This document shows positions 10,255-21,778 of a stretch of 64,000 bases of DNA, in pieces. A model generated the notes under the pieces. It worked only from the letters and a program-made list of their open reading frames with translations, was not told where the DNA came from and did not search any database. This stretch comes from Oxytricha trifallax (Eukaryota; Ciliophora; Spirotrichea; Sporadotrichida; Oxytrichidae), in the NCBI GenBank assembly GCA_000711775.1, contig ARYC01000151.1, forward strand, positions 1 through 64,000. Direction: 5' to 3'. Numbering within the stretch: position 1 is the stretch's first letter; each line of letters begins with the position of its first letter. The position numbers were made by a program, and so were the translations under genes.

Positions 10255-11247
10255 ATGCCAAAGAAGATATAACCACCAATAATAGATTTAACAAGCAGAT
10301 TTAATTGTAAATACTGCGCCTCAGAATCATGTCATGCTAGTCTAAATGCACTTGAGGTTCACATCACCCGTTATCATAGGGATTCACACAAAGCCAATAA
10401 GCAGAGTGACATGCTGCTAAAGAGGACTTGCAAGTTCTGTGGGATCACGAAGGACAGGGTTTATAATTGCAGAAGGCATGAGGCAAGTTGCAACACTAGC
10501 TTCAATAAAACAAAAGTAATTGAAAAGTAAAAAGAAGACAAAAAGCACTAATCATTCAAAGATGGACCAGCTCAAGTAGTGATAGATGTGTATAAGGGCT
10601 ACCGACTAATACCAATTCAGCAAAAATTAAAGGAACTTACCTACAAAGCACTTAGAGATCCAGTTGTTTACGATGGAGATGTGCGAGACATTTTAAAATG
10701 GCAAGAAATCGCATAGGATGCCTTAAAAAAGCATGGCAAGCTTTTCGAAGTTGTTATTATGGATCCTCCATGGAGAATCAAACAAAAGGTTCCATACTAA
10801 ACACTCTCTGATGAAGATATTCTGAACCTACCTATAGGTCTAGTGCAAGAAAGAGGAATCCTCATACTATGGATAGTCAATTAAAAGAAAGACCTAGCAA
10901 GGGAATTTCTTAAAAAGAATGGTTATGATGAAGTGGAAAAAGGAGAGTGGATAAAGATAACAAAAAACTTGAAGTTGCACAAGGGCTCTGGGATGTACAC
11001 GGCTCACAATAATGAAACTTTTCTTATTGGGAAGAAGGGAAATGTCTCTGATATGCTAAAATATCATGTCACCGACAATGTAATTTTTTCTAAAGTGGGA
11101 AAACACTCAGAAAAGCCTGAATAAATCTACGATTTCGTTCAATCAATTGCTCCAGATAGATTAAATTTAGAGGTATTTGCTAGACCTAACAATATACGAC
11201 CTAATTATACATCGTTTGGTAACTAACTCGCACCTCTATAGACTTGA
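10255..11247 (+). CDS. Zinc-finger MT-A70 (METTL3/MTA1-like) adenine methyltransferase
   Basis: An uninterrupted 330-residue frame, ATG 10255 to TGA 11247, with TAA/TAG as Gln. Two N-terminal fingers are visible: Cys18/Cys21/His36/His41 and Cys59/Cys62/His75/Cys79. A linker follows, then an MT-A70 domain from about residue 135 to the end. It has DPPW at 170-173 (catalytic motif), LILWI at 203-207, NNETFLIGKKGN at 252-263, KPEQIY at 287-292, EVFARPNN at 306-313 and FGNQL at 321-325. The last three match the METTL3-type signatures more than METTL4. Family members methylate N6 of adenine in RNA or, in ciliates, in DNA. It stands where TBEs encode a zinc-finger kinase, so it is probably element cargo. 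No stop or frameshift was seen. Confidence 0.93.
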
Positions 11248-14200
11248 AATTTTTAAATTAGTGACATAAGTAATTATTGATAAAAGCCGTTTTTAAAAAC
11301 TAAATTTTTAATATTATAAATTATGAATATATTTATTTACATAGAGCTCTTTTTAATAATTTTTAATTTATGCTAGTTTATCTCATTAGTATCTAATAAA
11401 CAACAATGCTCTACCAATCACAACAAGTCTCTACTAAACAGTGTTTAAGGTATCTTCGAAAGATAATTAATCCCCCTCAAATCGCCTTGAAAGAGAGCTC
11501 CTTATGAGTCATTATTAACAAATTAGATATCACTTTAATACTTACATAATTCAATTGCTCTCACAGGCCACATTGTGTTATCGCGTGTGACTTGACTCTA
11601 CTAGCAATCTATCTGTGGAATATTAAAGTATACTTAAGAGTAAAAGTGCCTTTAACTACTTAATTATTATTGATTTAGGCATATAAATAATATCAATAAA
11701 GTACATTTAAATTATTATCAAAAGTTATTATAATATAATATATAAAAAAGAGAATATAAAATGATCAACATATACGATTTACTAACTAAATGAATAAGAC
11801 TCACCTTAACAATGCAATAATAATTTGATTATTTAGGGAAGGCATGATATATTGGTCTTAGTCTGAGTTAAATTGCCAGTGGTAAATTAGGATTATCACT
11901 TTAAGGCTATTTTATAAATAAATTAATGTAATAGTAATTGCTTTAACTTTTTTTTAAATTGAGGTACTTTTAATGAAACTTTTGTTCAATAAAATATTTA
12001 ATATTCATTAATTATATATCAATATCTCAAATAAACTCTATAATTGCCCGTTAATCAAGCAATACTTGTAGAAACCCTTGATAATCAACAGGATTAGAGC
12101 AATAGATCTACAATCACTAAGCAACACACTCCCAACTGCACGTTGGCTATTGCACTACAAATATATTTATATAATTATGTCTCCCACTTGTATTTGCCTT
12201 AAATTAAACAAACCTTATTACTATCAAGCAACCACTGGAATATATCAATTGAATCAAGTAAACAGCCTGACAAACAGAGAATGGTGTCACATTGAATGTG
12301 TAATTATCGGGATTTGAAAGTCAGATGTGTGTAGTTACGCAGAGAAAGCGACAATGAACAGACTTAAGTTGGATTATAGTGTTTTGTGAAGATTCTAGTT
12401 GATGTTTATGAGCAGAGGTTTGAATTGTAGGAGGAGGCCATCTCACTGTTTTTATTTCTTAGGCTGTTAAACGATTAATATTAAGAGTAGACATATTTTA
12501 AATAAATAAAAAATGTAATAAATATTTATTTGTTTATATGATAATGTTAAACTAATACAAACAACAGAATTTATAAAAAGGTGTATTTGGATAAGTTTAA
12601 AAGACTTTTAGAGATTTTCAGTATACCTTTTGTTTTATATTTTCATGACAGCTTTAAATAAAATTACACAAATCTTCCAGTTATTTCCAACTACTTTTAA
12701 AAACGAAGTGAATGTTTCAAATGATTCTAAAAAATAATAGAATATTATATAGGTAAAACTAATAAATTACTAATTATAAATAATAATAATATGATTAAAT
12801 TGATATCATCTGAATTAATCTAATTAAAGCATAAGTAACTAAATCAAAGAATCTTAACCAAAATGACTGATTTTATAAGAAGATTGCGATAAAGTTACTA
12901 TATTAAATTAATAATTTATATTCAACTTCCTAAAAATTTTAAATGATAAAATTTACAAAAATTATTTATTCATATTACTACATTTATCAAATTATCTAAA
13001 AAGATTAAGGCAATAATAAAAAGTAAATTAGACAGTCAGGCTTATTTTTAATTTTCTGAATTGCTAGGATAATCAATCATAGTTATGTATACAGCTATTA
13101 TCAATTATAAATTAATTATATAAAAAAATTCAAATTAAAAATCATATTTATAATAAATACCTTTGAATTTAAATCTCTGGATAATTCTTCATTATTTAAT
13201 TTTATAAATAATCAAAATGAAGTCATTATAATATGTCTAAATTATTATCAAATTAAGATAATTAGGATTTTGATTGAGTGAGAAGTGCAAGATTTATTAT
13301 TATTAATTAGTATAATTGAAAGACTCCCATTTATGTATAATTCTATTAATATTGCTAAAATATTTTCTTTACTTTGAAGGATAAAATTAAATATCAAATG
13401 CTTATTTTAGAATCTTAAATAAGTAATTTATTCTCGTTTTTGTTCTTTTTAAAAAGAGATAAGCATTATAATTTAATTTATAAAGCTTTCATTATTAAAT
13501 TAGCTGACACCATTCATGTATAAAGAATATTACATTTCAAGTTTCTAAAGTAGTTATTATTAATATTTTTCAGAACAATTCTCAAGAAATCACGTTTAAG
13601 CAATTACTTTGATAGCTAATGAATACTTATTTTTTTTTCTTCAAAAAGCTAAATATTATAATGATAATTTCGCAAAGTGGCTTTTTAAATGTTTTATGTT
13701 ACGGATTTGTGTTGATAAAAGTATCGATATTAACTATGATTTGCTCTATGTCATTTAAGTAATGTATGATTTTTTATTTAGTTTAAACTCAATTCTTATT
13801 ATTTTAGCTTTTATAGAAGGGGAAACCACTTCAAATTCTAAAACTTATCATTGATTCAGTATCCTACTATAAACACATCTTCTCATTCCCTAAATTTACC
13901 TTCGTTTTACTTTTGAAGTTATCTAATTGCTCTAAGTAGATCGAGATCCCAAGCGAGATTCGGTTAATATTTTTGAACTTTAGAGTAAAGTTAGAGAACA
14001 CTGAGGACTATAAATTGGATTTTCTATTGAGAATCATTCAATAAGAGCTGAAGACATTCTTAATAACAGCGTGATAATTGTAACTTTAACAAAAGCTAAC
14101 CTTATATTTAGAAGCTCACTTTTTGAATAAAAACATTACGACCTCTTCTTTTAAGAATTAGATTTGTATTTAATTAAAAGATAATTAAAAACTAAGTAAT

Positions 14201-14857
14201 CTGTCATTTAATATATGGTAATTTGCTCTTAGCTTGAGAGGAAATTCGAATTAATTTCAATCATTCTGACTTTATTATTCAGAAACAATAATATGTTTAT
14301 TAGAGGTACTATGTCTAATTCAAAAAATTAATAAATCTGTATTTCATTCTTGGTATTATTTATCCATAAATAGTTTCAAAATTAACAAATGGTTTTCTAT
14401 AATTGCTTAAGTTGAGTAATAGGCAATAAAATATATTTTTGGTGAATTTATTTAGATAAATAATATATTATATTTTATGTAAATAAAAATAATTTTATAT
14501 AATTTAACCATATCTGTTTAAACTAACGACATAACTATAATTGATTTTTTCTATAACAGTTTTAATTCTTATTTTTTCATAGTGACAACTTGTATAAAAA
14601 ATTTACTTTATTTGTAAAGTGCTTTCTTAACTAGTGTGATATTGGAGAACTATTACATGCTATTTAATGAATAAAGAGCAAGTTGTGATATTATTGTATA
14701 TATATATATAAAAGAATGTGAAAAATAGGATGAAAAGAAATTAAATAAAAGTACAAAATGTAATTAGTTTTATTATTTATTCTACAAAAAGTTGAAGTAT
14801 ATATTATTTGATTTTCTGATTTATTTACTCATTTTAAATTGTATATTTTTTTCTAAA
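11248..14857. other. AT-rich gene-poor stretch
   Basis: No convincing gene. A slightly less AT-rich patch at 12030-12470 contains a 79-codon frame (12078-12317) and, on the minus strand near 12090-12160, a tRNA-like A-box with no good B-box; it could be remnant SINE or MDS sequence. The remainder is low-complexity AT with short runs such as TATATATA at 14698. The unknown right end of element D should lie somewhere in the first part. Confidence 0.6.
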
Positions 14858-15895
14858 TCATGCTTCTTTAATTTCTTGAGCATCTTAATAATATAGTATC
14901 TCCCCTTGCCAGAGTTTCTTCTTCTCGTCATTTATGCTACTGCACTCATTCAAGAGGTTCGAGATCGCCAGCTCAGTGCTTCGATAGGTAAAGGAGGCAC
15001 CTAATCTTTGTGAGCCTAATGCATTACCTAGGATTCTATTTAGCGGATATTTTAACTTTTATCCACTCTCGATGGTTTGGGCATTTGATTTCTCGCTTTC
15101 AAAAGGGCTCGAATCCTTCATCTTTACAGATTTTATCAATTCTTCTTTGACAACTTAGATGTCCACGTGGAGTTTTTGATTGTTACTTGCCGCTCTGTGG
15201 CCACAAGAATCGACTACCCAGCTTCCGCTAAATAACAGATCACATTCGACAAAGCAACCATCTTAATTCTTTGGGAATCAATTTTTAATCTTCTGTAACT
15301 CTTAAGATTCAGTAATGCAAACGAAGTCACCAAAGAATTGCACAATGGGAATCTGGTAGGGACATCACTCAAATCTCACTTAAAAGACGCAGGGAGATGG
15401 AATCTCCGGCTCAGACAAGTATCTTAGGAGCAAAGATAATGAGGCATCTTTATTTTTCACACAACCCTATGCCATTTTCTCAAATGAATTTGCTCATGTC
15501 TTGATTTGGGGACTAGGAACTTGTTTGCAGTCATGTAAGCTTTTTGCGTTTCCTCTAAAGCTAATGCAGATTTCCCCTAATAGATTTCTGAACTTCTTTT
15601 TTGTTGAAGAGGATAAGCCTTTGCGATTTCCTCTTGTAATGAGGAGGATTTCTTTTCCAGGTTAGACTACTTGTAAATCAATCTGATTATTTTCAATAGT
15701 ATCCCTTTAACTCACTCAAGACCCGCTCACATCTCCCAATTCGTGCCCTCGTATTCTCTAGTCATCTAATGCTCACTATTTACTTTCGCTATCCACTGAG
15801 GCTAATACATTACTTAGTTGGAATGGAAGCTGTCTCGTGCATTGCAGCAAAGAATGCAATACTTACTTCGCGACTCCAATTTTAGTCTTCGCCAT
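14858..15895 (-). pseudogene. Unrecognised 345-residue frame with five in-frame TGA
   Basis: ATG at 15895 to TGA at 14858 is 346 codons in one frame, with no frameshift but five internal TGA. Composition is clearly richer in GC than the surroundings, and the peptide is of normal complexity (examples: QFFGDFVCITESQ, CFVECDLLFSGSW, NRILGNALGSQRLG). Several TGA sit where Trp would fit (NSF-preceding, RFE-following, KIKN-following). TAA and TAG are used freely as Gln. No domain recognised. Coding-like sequence may continue upstream to about 16300 in other frames. It could be a decayed germline gene, a macronuclear-destined segment, or transposon cargo. Confidence 0.45.
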
Positions 15896-16309
15896 TTTCT
15901 CTATAAGATTTTAGTCAAAAATGATTTTGATTACCTCTTGCACTTCTAATAAGCTCTACAGCAATGTCTCATGAAAGTCTAGTTTCCCTAGTCTCCCATA
16001 AACTCAAAGAAGTGTTGTCACTGCATTTATTACTAGGAGAAATCACATTACTATTGAGTCAACCCATATCCCACACACGCTTGGGTCAACTTGAGATTTT
16101 GGCTTCTTTTATTGAGGTAGAGGTAGAATTCGTGTGTCAATATTAGTATTGCATTCCATCCTTCCGTATTTACTCTGAAGCTGCTGGTTTCAAGATTCAA
16201 AGGTGTTTTGAGTGATTCACTCAGTTCAAGGTATTAGATTTAGCCCCTGAACGCCAACTTTATGCTCAGAGTAGGTTAAAACCTCAGTGCTCCCATTAGA
16301 AGTTTTTAA

Positions 16310-16904
16310 TATTATTTATTTAATCTGGATATTATTATTAAAGATTAATACAACGGTCATTAAGATTTTGTTGCTTAATTATTAATGATAAAATAAATTA
16401 TTATCTTTTTTGAAAAAACAAGTATTTGTTATTGCATTACAAATTTGAGAAGCTGAATTGAATAGCTTTTATAATAATAATCCTATTTTAATTTACTTTT
16501 AGCAACCTCCTTAATTGGTTAAAAATTATTCTTTTATATAAATCTTTTTGGGTCATTTTTCCCTTTAAAATAATGAAAAACCTCTATTTACTTGTTTGTA
16601 AATTTTTCATTATCACTTAAATTAGTATTAAAATTTAAAAGAGATTTATAAATAATCATGCAGTGATTAATGCTTAAATTGTGACCCATACTTATTTGAA
16701 AATTTTCTATAGTAGTATATTATAAGTTATAAGAGTTATCAACTACTACTGCGTCTTAAATTTGATTTGAATATTAATCCTTAATATATATGTATAATGT
16801 GAACTCTTTTCGTATTGTTCTTCTCAGCAATTTCTTGATATTTTTTATGAATGCGACATTCTTGAATTAAAGATCATAATTTTTTATTGAAAATAAGAGG
16901 AGAC
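16310..16904. other. AT-rich stretch, nothing recognised
   Basis: Low-complexity AT-rich DNA between the odd minus-strand frame and element F. No frame, repeat or structure beyond chance was seen. Confidence 0.6.
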
Positions 16905-17439
16905 AATTTCCATGGTGAAAAATCATATGAATTTGAGGTGGTTGAATTAATTAGATTAAAATTAAAATTAAGATTTATATTGAGATTAATATTAAGATTT
17001 TTTAGAATTTAATAGTTCAAATATTCTTAAGAATAATTCAAATGAATAAATAATAGTTATTGAAACAGAGTTTGAGGTTTGTGTGAGAATGAAGTATATT
17101 CATATAAATGATTTTCAAAATATAGCAAGCATTATATTTATAGACTAAGATGCAATGTAAATTATAAATCAAGTTATATAACTCTGATATAATCTCTAAT
17201 TTAAGAGATTTTATTTTTATTTATAATTTATTTTGATCTTAAGATCTGTAGAATATCTGATAAATGTCTCTAAGGAGTCCCCAGAGACATTTGGTAGAGG
17301 TTTTGGGATTTTGATAATTTTATAAGAACACATAGATTAGTTGATAAATAGGGAATGAATTGGAGGGGGTAGTTTTGATTGTAATAAAAATTGAACAAGT
17401 TTATGGTGTTGTTAATTGTTTAACTGTAATTAAATTTAG

Positions 17440-19289
17440 AGCTAATCCTAAAGTTTAAGATTGTGCTTTGATCCTGAGATTTATAAGATTTAAATTCAGG
17501 CTCCAAATCTAGTTCACTGATGCTAAAAGGATCTGAAGTCGATTTCTTAAGTTTGCTCTATGAGACTTTCAAGTTCTATCCAAAGACTCTGATCATTCTC
17601 TAAAATGAAAGAATCAATGATCTTAATAAGAGCTCTTGAGGATTTTGGGTATTCTTTGATTTTCTTGGCATGTACGGTTAGCTTCTCTTGAGAATCGATG
17701 CTTACGAAAAAGTCTTTTCATATGTAACTGTAAATGATTATGCATGCACAAGCATAGAGATCGATAGAGGGATCTCCCTCAGTAAACTATCCTTCAAGAG
17801 ACATGAATGAATGTTTTAAGTGAAGTTGAAGTAACTTATATTGGAATGCAATCTTGCTTTTTCAAAATTAACAATCCTAATTTCAAGGGGCTCTTAATCT
17901 ATGACGAGATTCTTAGGATTAAGAATCCTATGAGTAAATTCAAGACTGTGAAGCTCATTCACACCATTTAAAATCCCGAGAAATAATTGCTTGACTTTTC
18001 TTGAGTGGAAATTAAATCTAAAAAAATTATGATAGTTGTAGATGTTAACTTAGTACGCTAATCCAATGTGATCTTTCCCCTTTACTAGGTGCTCGAGATT
18101 TATTATATTTTTAAATCCAGATCCTTAGCTTTCTTAGTAATTTCATACTCGTTGCTGAAATTTATTTACAAATATTATTCATTAAGGAATCTAATTTCGC
18201 TGTAGAATCTGTGGTAAATTTACTTGAATGAAAGCGTTTCGTAAAAATTAGTGCCCATTGTTCTGATAGGGCTAGGATTTTATGCGATAGATCTGATACT
18301 ATGAATGATTGGGATCATTGGTTTTGGTTCCAAGTCAAAGGATTTCAGAAAGTCAAGCTTGTAATTTTATAATTTCTCTTAAATCTCGTTTTATTACTAA
18401 AGGAATTACAAGTTATCAATTTATAATTGTAGGAATACATTTGATTTCGGAAAATAATTAATAATTAATAAATAAATATTTATAATTCGTGGCAGTTAAC
18501 ATTTTGGAAACCTAGACAATATGGTACTTGTTTGAAAGAGAATTCAAAATTAGCTGGACTTTACTATTGGCGGTACCCCTCTATCGCATCACTGAAGCGA
18601 GTTAACTCGGCTTTAATTTTGGCATTAAATTCAACTAAAAAAATCACCCAAAATTAAAGCCGAGTTAACTCGCTTCAGGGATGCGATAGAGGGGTACCAC
18701 CAATAGTAAAGTCCAGCTAATTTTGGATTCTCTTTCAAACAAGTACCATATTGTCTAGGTTTCCAAAATGCTAACTGCCACGAATTATAAATATTTATTT
18801 ATTAATTATTAATTAATTTCCCAAATCAAATGTATTCCTACAATATTAATCAGATAGTTTTTATCTCTTCAGAGGTTATTTTTTAAAGTGATTCTCTAGG
18901 TTAAGCGATGATTTTACTATATTCAGTCTAAGATTGGTTTGAGTAATTACTGGACTCATGAGATTGCTATATTTATTTTTAGGATTTTTGAGATTTCGGG
19001 GAACCAGGATTTGAAGGAGGATAATCGCGAAAGTGCCTGTTAAGATTGCTCTTAAAGGCAAAGGATTTACCACAGCTATCCCAGTCATGCTTTTTGTCAT
19101 CAGATGCTTTAAGTATCAAACTAGTTTTCCATTATCTAGAAATAAGTATATCTAATTATCTTACTTTTCTTATAGTGAGACCTGATCTCTTTGATTTTTT
19201 GGGGCAAATCTATGCTTGATGTTATCCTCAGATGAGCTGTATTGATGAGAGCTATCCCTTTTTAAGGATTCCACTTTGTAGTTGAGCAT
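17440..19289 (-). pseudogene. Zinc-finger/pseudokinase gene of element F
   Basis: Begins at ATG 19289. An apparent 29-nt intron (GTAAGATAAT...TTCTAG, near 19146-19174) leads into a finger with CGKSFAFKSNLNRHF; its first Cys is replaced (DWDSCG) and its last His appears to be Tyr. A Ser/Gln-rich linker follows, then a 419-bp palindrome interrupts the gene. The kinase half resumes below 18425: NGVNELHSLEFTHR matches EGIEELHKLGYVHR of TBE. The catalytic loop reads HRILNPKN (17909-17932) instead of HRDLKPEN, and NFE replaces DFN, so the catalytic Asp and Lys are lost. The later part resembles the TBE segment before IIIES. Decayed kinase, or a pseudokinase that then decayed. Confidence 0.75.
18426..18844. 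repeat. 419-bp near-perfect palindrome inside the element F kinase gene
   Basis: Two arms of about 197 bp (18426-18622 and 18648-18844) are inverted copies with only a few mismatches (CACTGAAGCG against CGCTTCAGGG near the centre), separated by a 25-nt loop. Outer tips read ATTGTAGGAATACATTTG. It interrupts the finger-kinase gene, so it is younger than element F. It looks like a foldback or MITE-type insertion; no coding capacity. A clear target duplication was not identified. Confidence 0.9.
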
Positions 19290-19718
19290 ATTTAATACCC
19301 TTTATTTTAATTAAAACAAAAATTTAATATTATAAAAAATGTTAATCACAATCCTAATAGAGCTAAATAGGAATGATAATCTCAGATTAAATATAAATCA
19401 TGAGATTTGTTTATTAAATCTTAAACTTCTCAGATTAAAAATCATTTCAAAAAATTTGGGAATAAATTTGAAGTTTGAGAATTCAGAAAAATCCATTTCA
19501 ATAAACTATAAAGTACTAATAAGAATCACAAGTCAAGATTGACTTATCAAATCTCGAATAAGTTTTGATAAAATTGTTGAGATTCTATGAGAGTACTCCT
19601 TAATCTTACTATGAAAACTACTGACTATGAGAATTAAAACACACTCTTAAAGAGATTGTAATTAATTAATCCCAGAATAAATAATAATTTAAAAATAAAA
19701 ATCCACAAACAATTTAAT

Positions 19719-20438
19719 ATGGAGCATTAGATGAGCCAATCAAGACTAGTCAAGAGTGACCGACTTAGGAACAGATTCAGATCTAAAAGGATCTTACAAA
19801 TACTTGACAGTCCATTGTAAGATTATCATTGTGCATTACTTTGAACTTAGTGAATTTATTCTTACCTCTTTATCAAGCAGCTCTGATTGCATTCCTGAAA
19901 TCAATTTTAAATAGATAGAAAAAAAGGCCCTGAGATCTGAATAGATATAAATTAACAAGATTCCGCACTATCAGGAACTGTCTGTCAAAAATCTTTACCA
20001 CAATGTAATAAAAGATGAGCAAGTGAGTATGTACCTTCCAAATCTAGAGATGAACTCCAGACAGCTTCCTGAGATGTTCTTATATACGATCCTGGAACAA
20101 TAAAGAAAGAATACTTGAAATCCGTAATTGATCACGCTCACCAAGTTAGATACAATGAAGGAGCATAATCCGAGGAAGCAAACGGGATCAAAAAACAAAA
20201 GACTGGTTCAACAAATTAATTAAGCATCCATTTGTCTCTAGTAACTATTTATTACATTAACATTTTTCGAGAAACCTGGGAAGGGTATCTTCCTGATGAA
20301 ATAAAAAGCAAGATTGAGGACTCTTAAATCCTAAAACAAATCCTTTAAAATAGGAAAGAGATTGACAGTTCAGATTCTAAAAAACTCATTCTTAAATGGA
20401 GAATCAAGGAATTTGACTAAACAAAATAGATTAGCTGA
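19719..20438 (+). pseudogene. 22-kDa-type gene of element F
   Basis: ATG 19719. Exon 1 (NRFRSKRILQ matches GKFRSKDDLY of TBE) is followed by intron 1 at 19817-19850 (34 nt). The next exon contains FLPLYQAALIAFLKSIL, then KIPHYQELSVKNLY and MYLPNLEM, matching IPNYPEISVTNLY and IYLPSKLQ of copy C. Intron 2 is 20241-20271 (31 nt), after KHPFVSS, the same position as in TBE and element D. The stop TGA is at 20436-20438. At least two frame changes (about 19945 and 20100-20180) break it. Both ancestral introns are still visible, which makes this a useful outgroup for the gene. Confidence 0.83.
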
Positions 20439-20499
20439 CGGATCATTGCTAATTAAAAACTTTTAAGAGCGGACCCCAATAAAGAATTCAATGGATTAA

Positions 20500-21560
20500 A
20501 ACTGAATAATTATAACTTATTTAAATCATTAAATCATAAGTATACATTCAAACCTCTATTTAACTTAATTTTTATGACATCTTTTATAACTTAATATATT
20601 ATACAATCCTTTTGGTTCATCCGTTCATTCTCAGCTAATCTTCTAAGAATCTCTTTCATGTAATTCTGCTTGATCGTGAAAATTTGCTCTTAATCCCATA
20701 AAATTAGTGTGAATATTGAACATTGAAGATTTTTATTTATCCTACCTCATCAAGGCATGATCGTGTTGCCCTACTATTGTGTACTGAAAGATTATCCATG
20801 ATAACTGCGATTCTTTGATCTGGAAACATCTACTTTATCTCTCCAAGGAATTGAATGAATTATTATTTTCGAATGGATCTTTTGTGAATCCTGAACTGGA
20901 CCAGTCCCTAATCTTTAGCAACGCCAGCGATTAGCGCATATGACTGTATCTCTGATCTCCTATCCTTAACAAAAGGATGCTTGTATGTTGCAGCTCAAGA
21001 ACGTTTTATCTAAGTCTGAGGTGAGAATATTGCCTCATGAAAAATATAATCTTAGTACCCAAGGAATTTTCCGTGCAGTATTTTGCTTGCATTTCACATA
21101 AAAGATTTTGTAGTCTAGCTTAATTCATGGTAAATATCCTCTTAACTAGTTTTATAGTTTTGTACTTAATCCCGAACAAACCATAAATCCAAAGATTTTG
21201 GAAATAGCTAATTTTGGATTCTTCGAATTGCTGTGAAAAAGGATCGCGCCTTTCTTGAGAGATTTTTCAATTTATTATTGCAAGGTATTGTATGAGATTT
21301 GAAAGTCAAGTTATTTTTAAGAGAATTGTTGTCAGCTCAGCTTTGAATCCTTATCATGCTCTTCAGATTAAATTCTGCTTTTTAATCTGATCTACCTCAT
21401 AAGGATTTTAGAGCTCCCAAGGAGGTTCTTACGAATCTTATAGTACTTATAACTTGAAATCTTGCTTTGCATCTCATGAATGATCTTTGCAAAATCTTGA
21501 ATGAACCTGCTTTTGTCAAGAATCCGAGATTCAATTCCTCCTATGATCCTAAGTAAAAAA
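20500..21560 (-). pseudogene. DDE transposase of element F
   Basis: The minus strand carries a decayed relative of the TBE transposase. Blocks seen are FHEAIF (matches HADEAVF, the first catalytic Asp lost), IAVIMDNLSVHN (matches IILFVDNLSVHK, second Asp kept) and FNVQYSHQFYGIK (matches FNVPYSPQFNGIE, catalytic Glu changed to Lys). The TGA after KRS aligns with the Trp of SRSW in copy C, a direct TGG-to-TGA case. The C-terminus near 20505-20570 still resembles VYKQVLDLNE. Tail-to-tail with the 22-kDa-type gene, as in TBE. Clearly non-functional. Confidence 0.82.
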
Positions 21561-21778
21561 AATAAGCAAATAAGTGAAATGAAATTAAGGCTAAGTCATT
21601 TTTATTCTCGTTTAAAGGTCTCAATTTTATTAAAATCTTACTTTTGCTCATCAATCCTATTATTAAAATTATTGATTAATTTTTGAAAGTATTATTCATT
21701 ATTAAAATAAAAGCATTCTTTGTTTTTAATCTAATTAATTCAGCCACCTCAAATTCAAAATATTTTTCACCTGAGGTA

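Larger units (their letters stand above)
7250..11247 (+). mobile_element. Element D: diverged TBE relative carrying an MT-A70 methyltransferase
   Basis: Three genes stand in the TBE order and orientation: transposase (+), 22-kDa-type gene (-), zinc-finger effector (+). The first two align with TBE copy C by eye over most of their length, including both introns of the 22-kDa-type gene. The third gene is a zinc-finger MT-A70 methyltransferase instead of a kinase. Boundaries are uncertain: the left end is masked by copy B, which abuts it, and no inverted repeat was found right of 11247. Limits given here are those of the gene-bearing core. The transposase is broken while the other two genes are intact. 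Confidence 0.8.
16905..21778 (-). mobile_element. Element F: decayed TBE relative, reverse orientation, non-telomeric ends
   Basis: Recognisable, in reverse order, are a zinc-finger/kinase-like gene (-), a 22-kDa-type gene (+) and a DDE transposase (-), the exact TBE layout. Inverted repeats of about 50 bp lie at 16912-16962 and 21722-21772; they share GAATTTGAGGTGG and GAATTAATTAGATTA and lack the C4A4 tips of TBEs. Length is about 4.9 kb, including a 419-bp palindromic insertion (18426-18844). All three genes carry disabling changes, so the copy is old. No target duplication could be fixed. Confidence 0.8.

Noticed and set aside
12030-12160. A-box-like and D-arm-like sequence on the minus strand (TAGCCAACGTG)
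   Set aside because: No convincing B-box or cloverleaf; not called as a tRNA. A tRNA-derived SINE remains possible.
12078-12317. 79-codon plus-strand frame
   Set aside because: No domain, no bias, and no neighbour suggesting a gene; treated as chance or a small remnant.
17295-17315. Telomere-like GAGGTTTTGGGATTTTG inside element F, resembling a TBE right end
   Set aside because: Orientation is wrong for an end of F, there is no partner end, and no duplication; probably chance or an old remnant.
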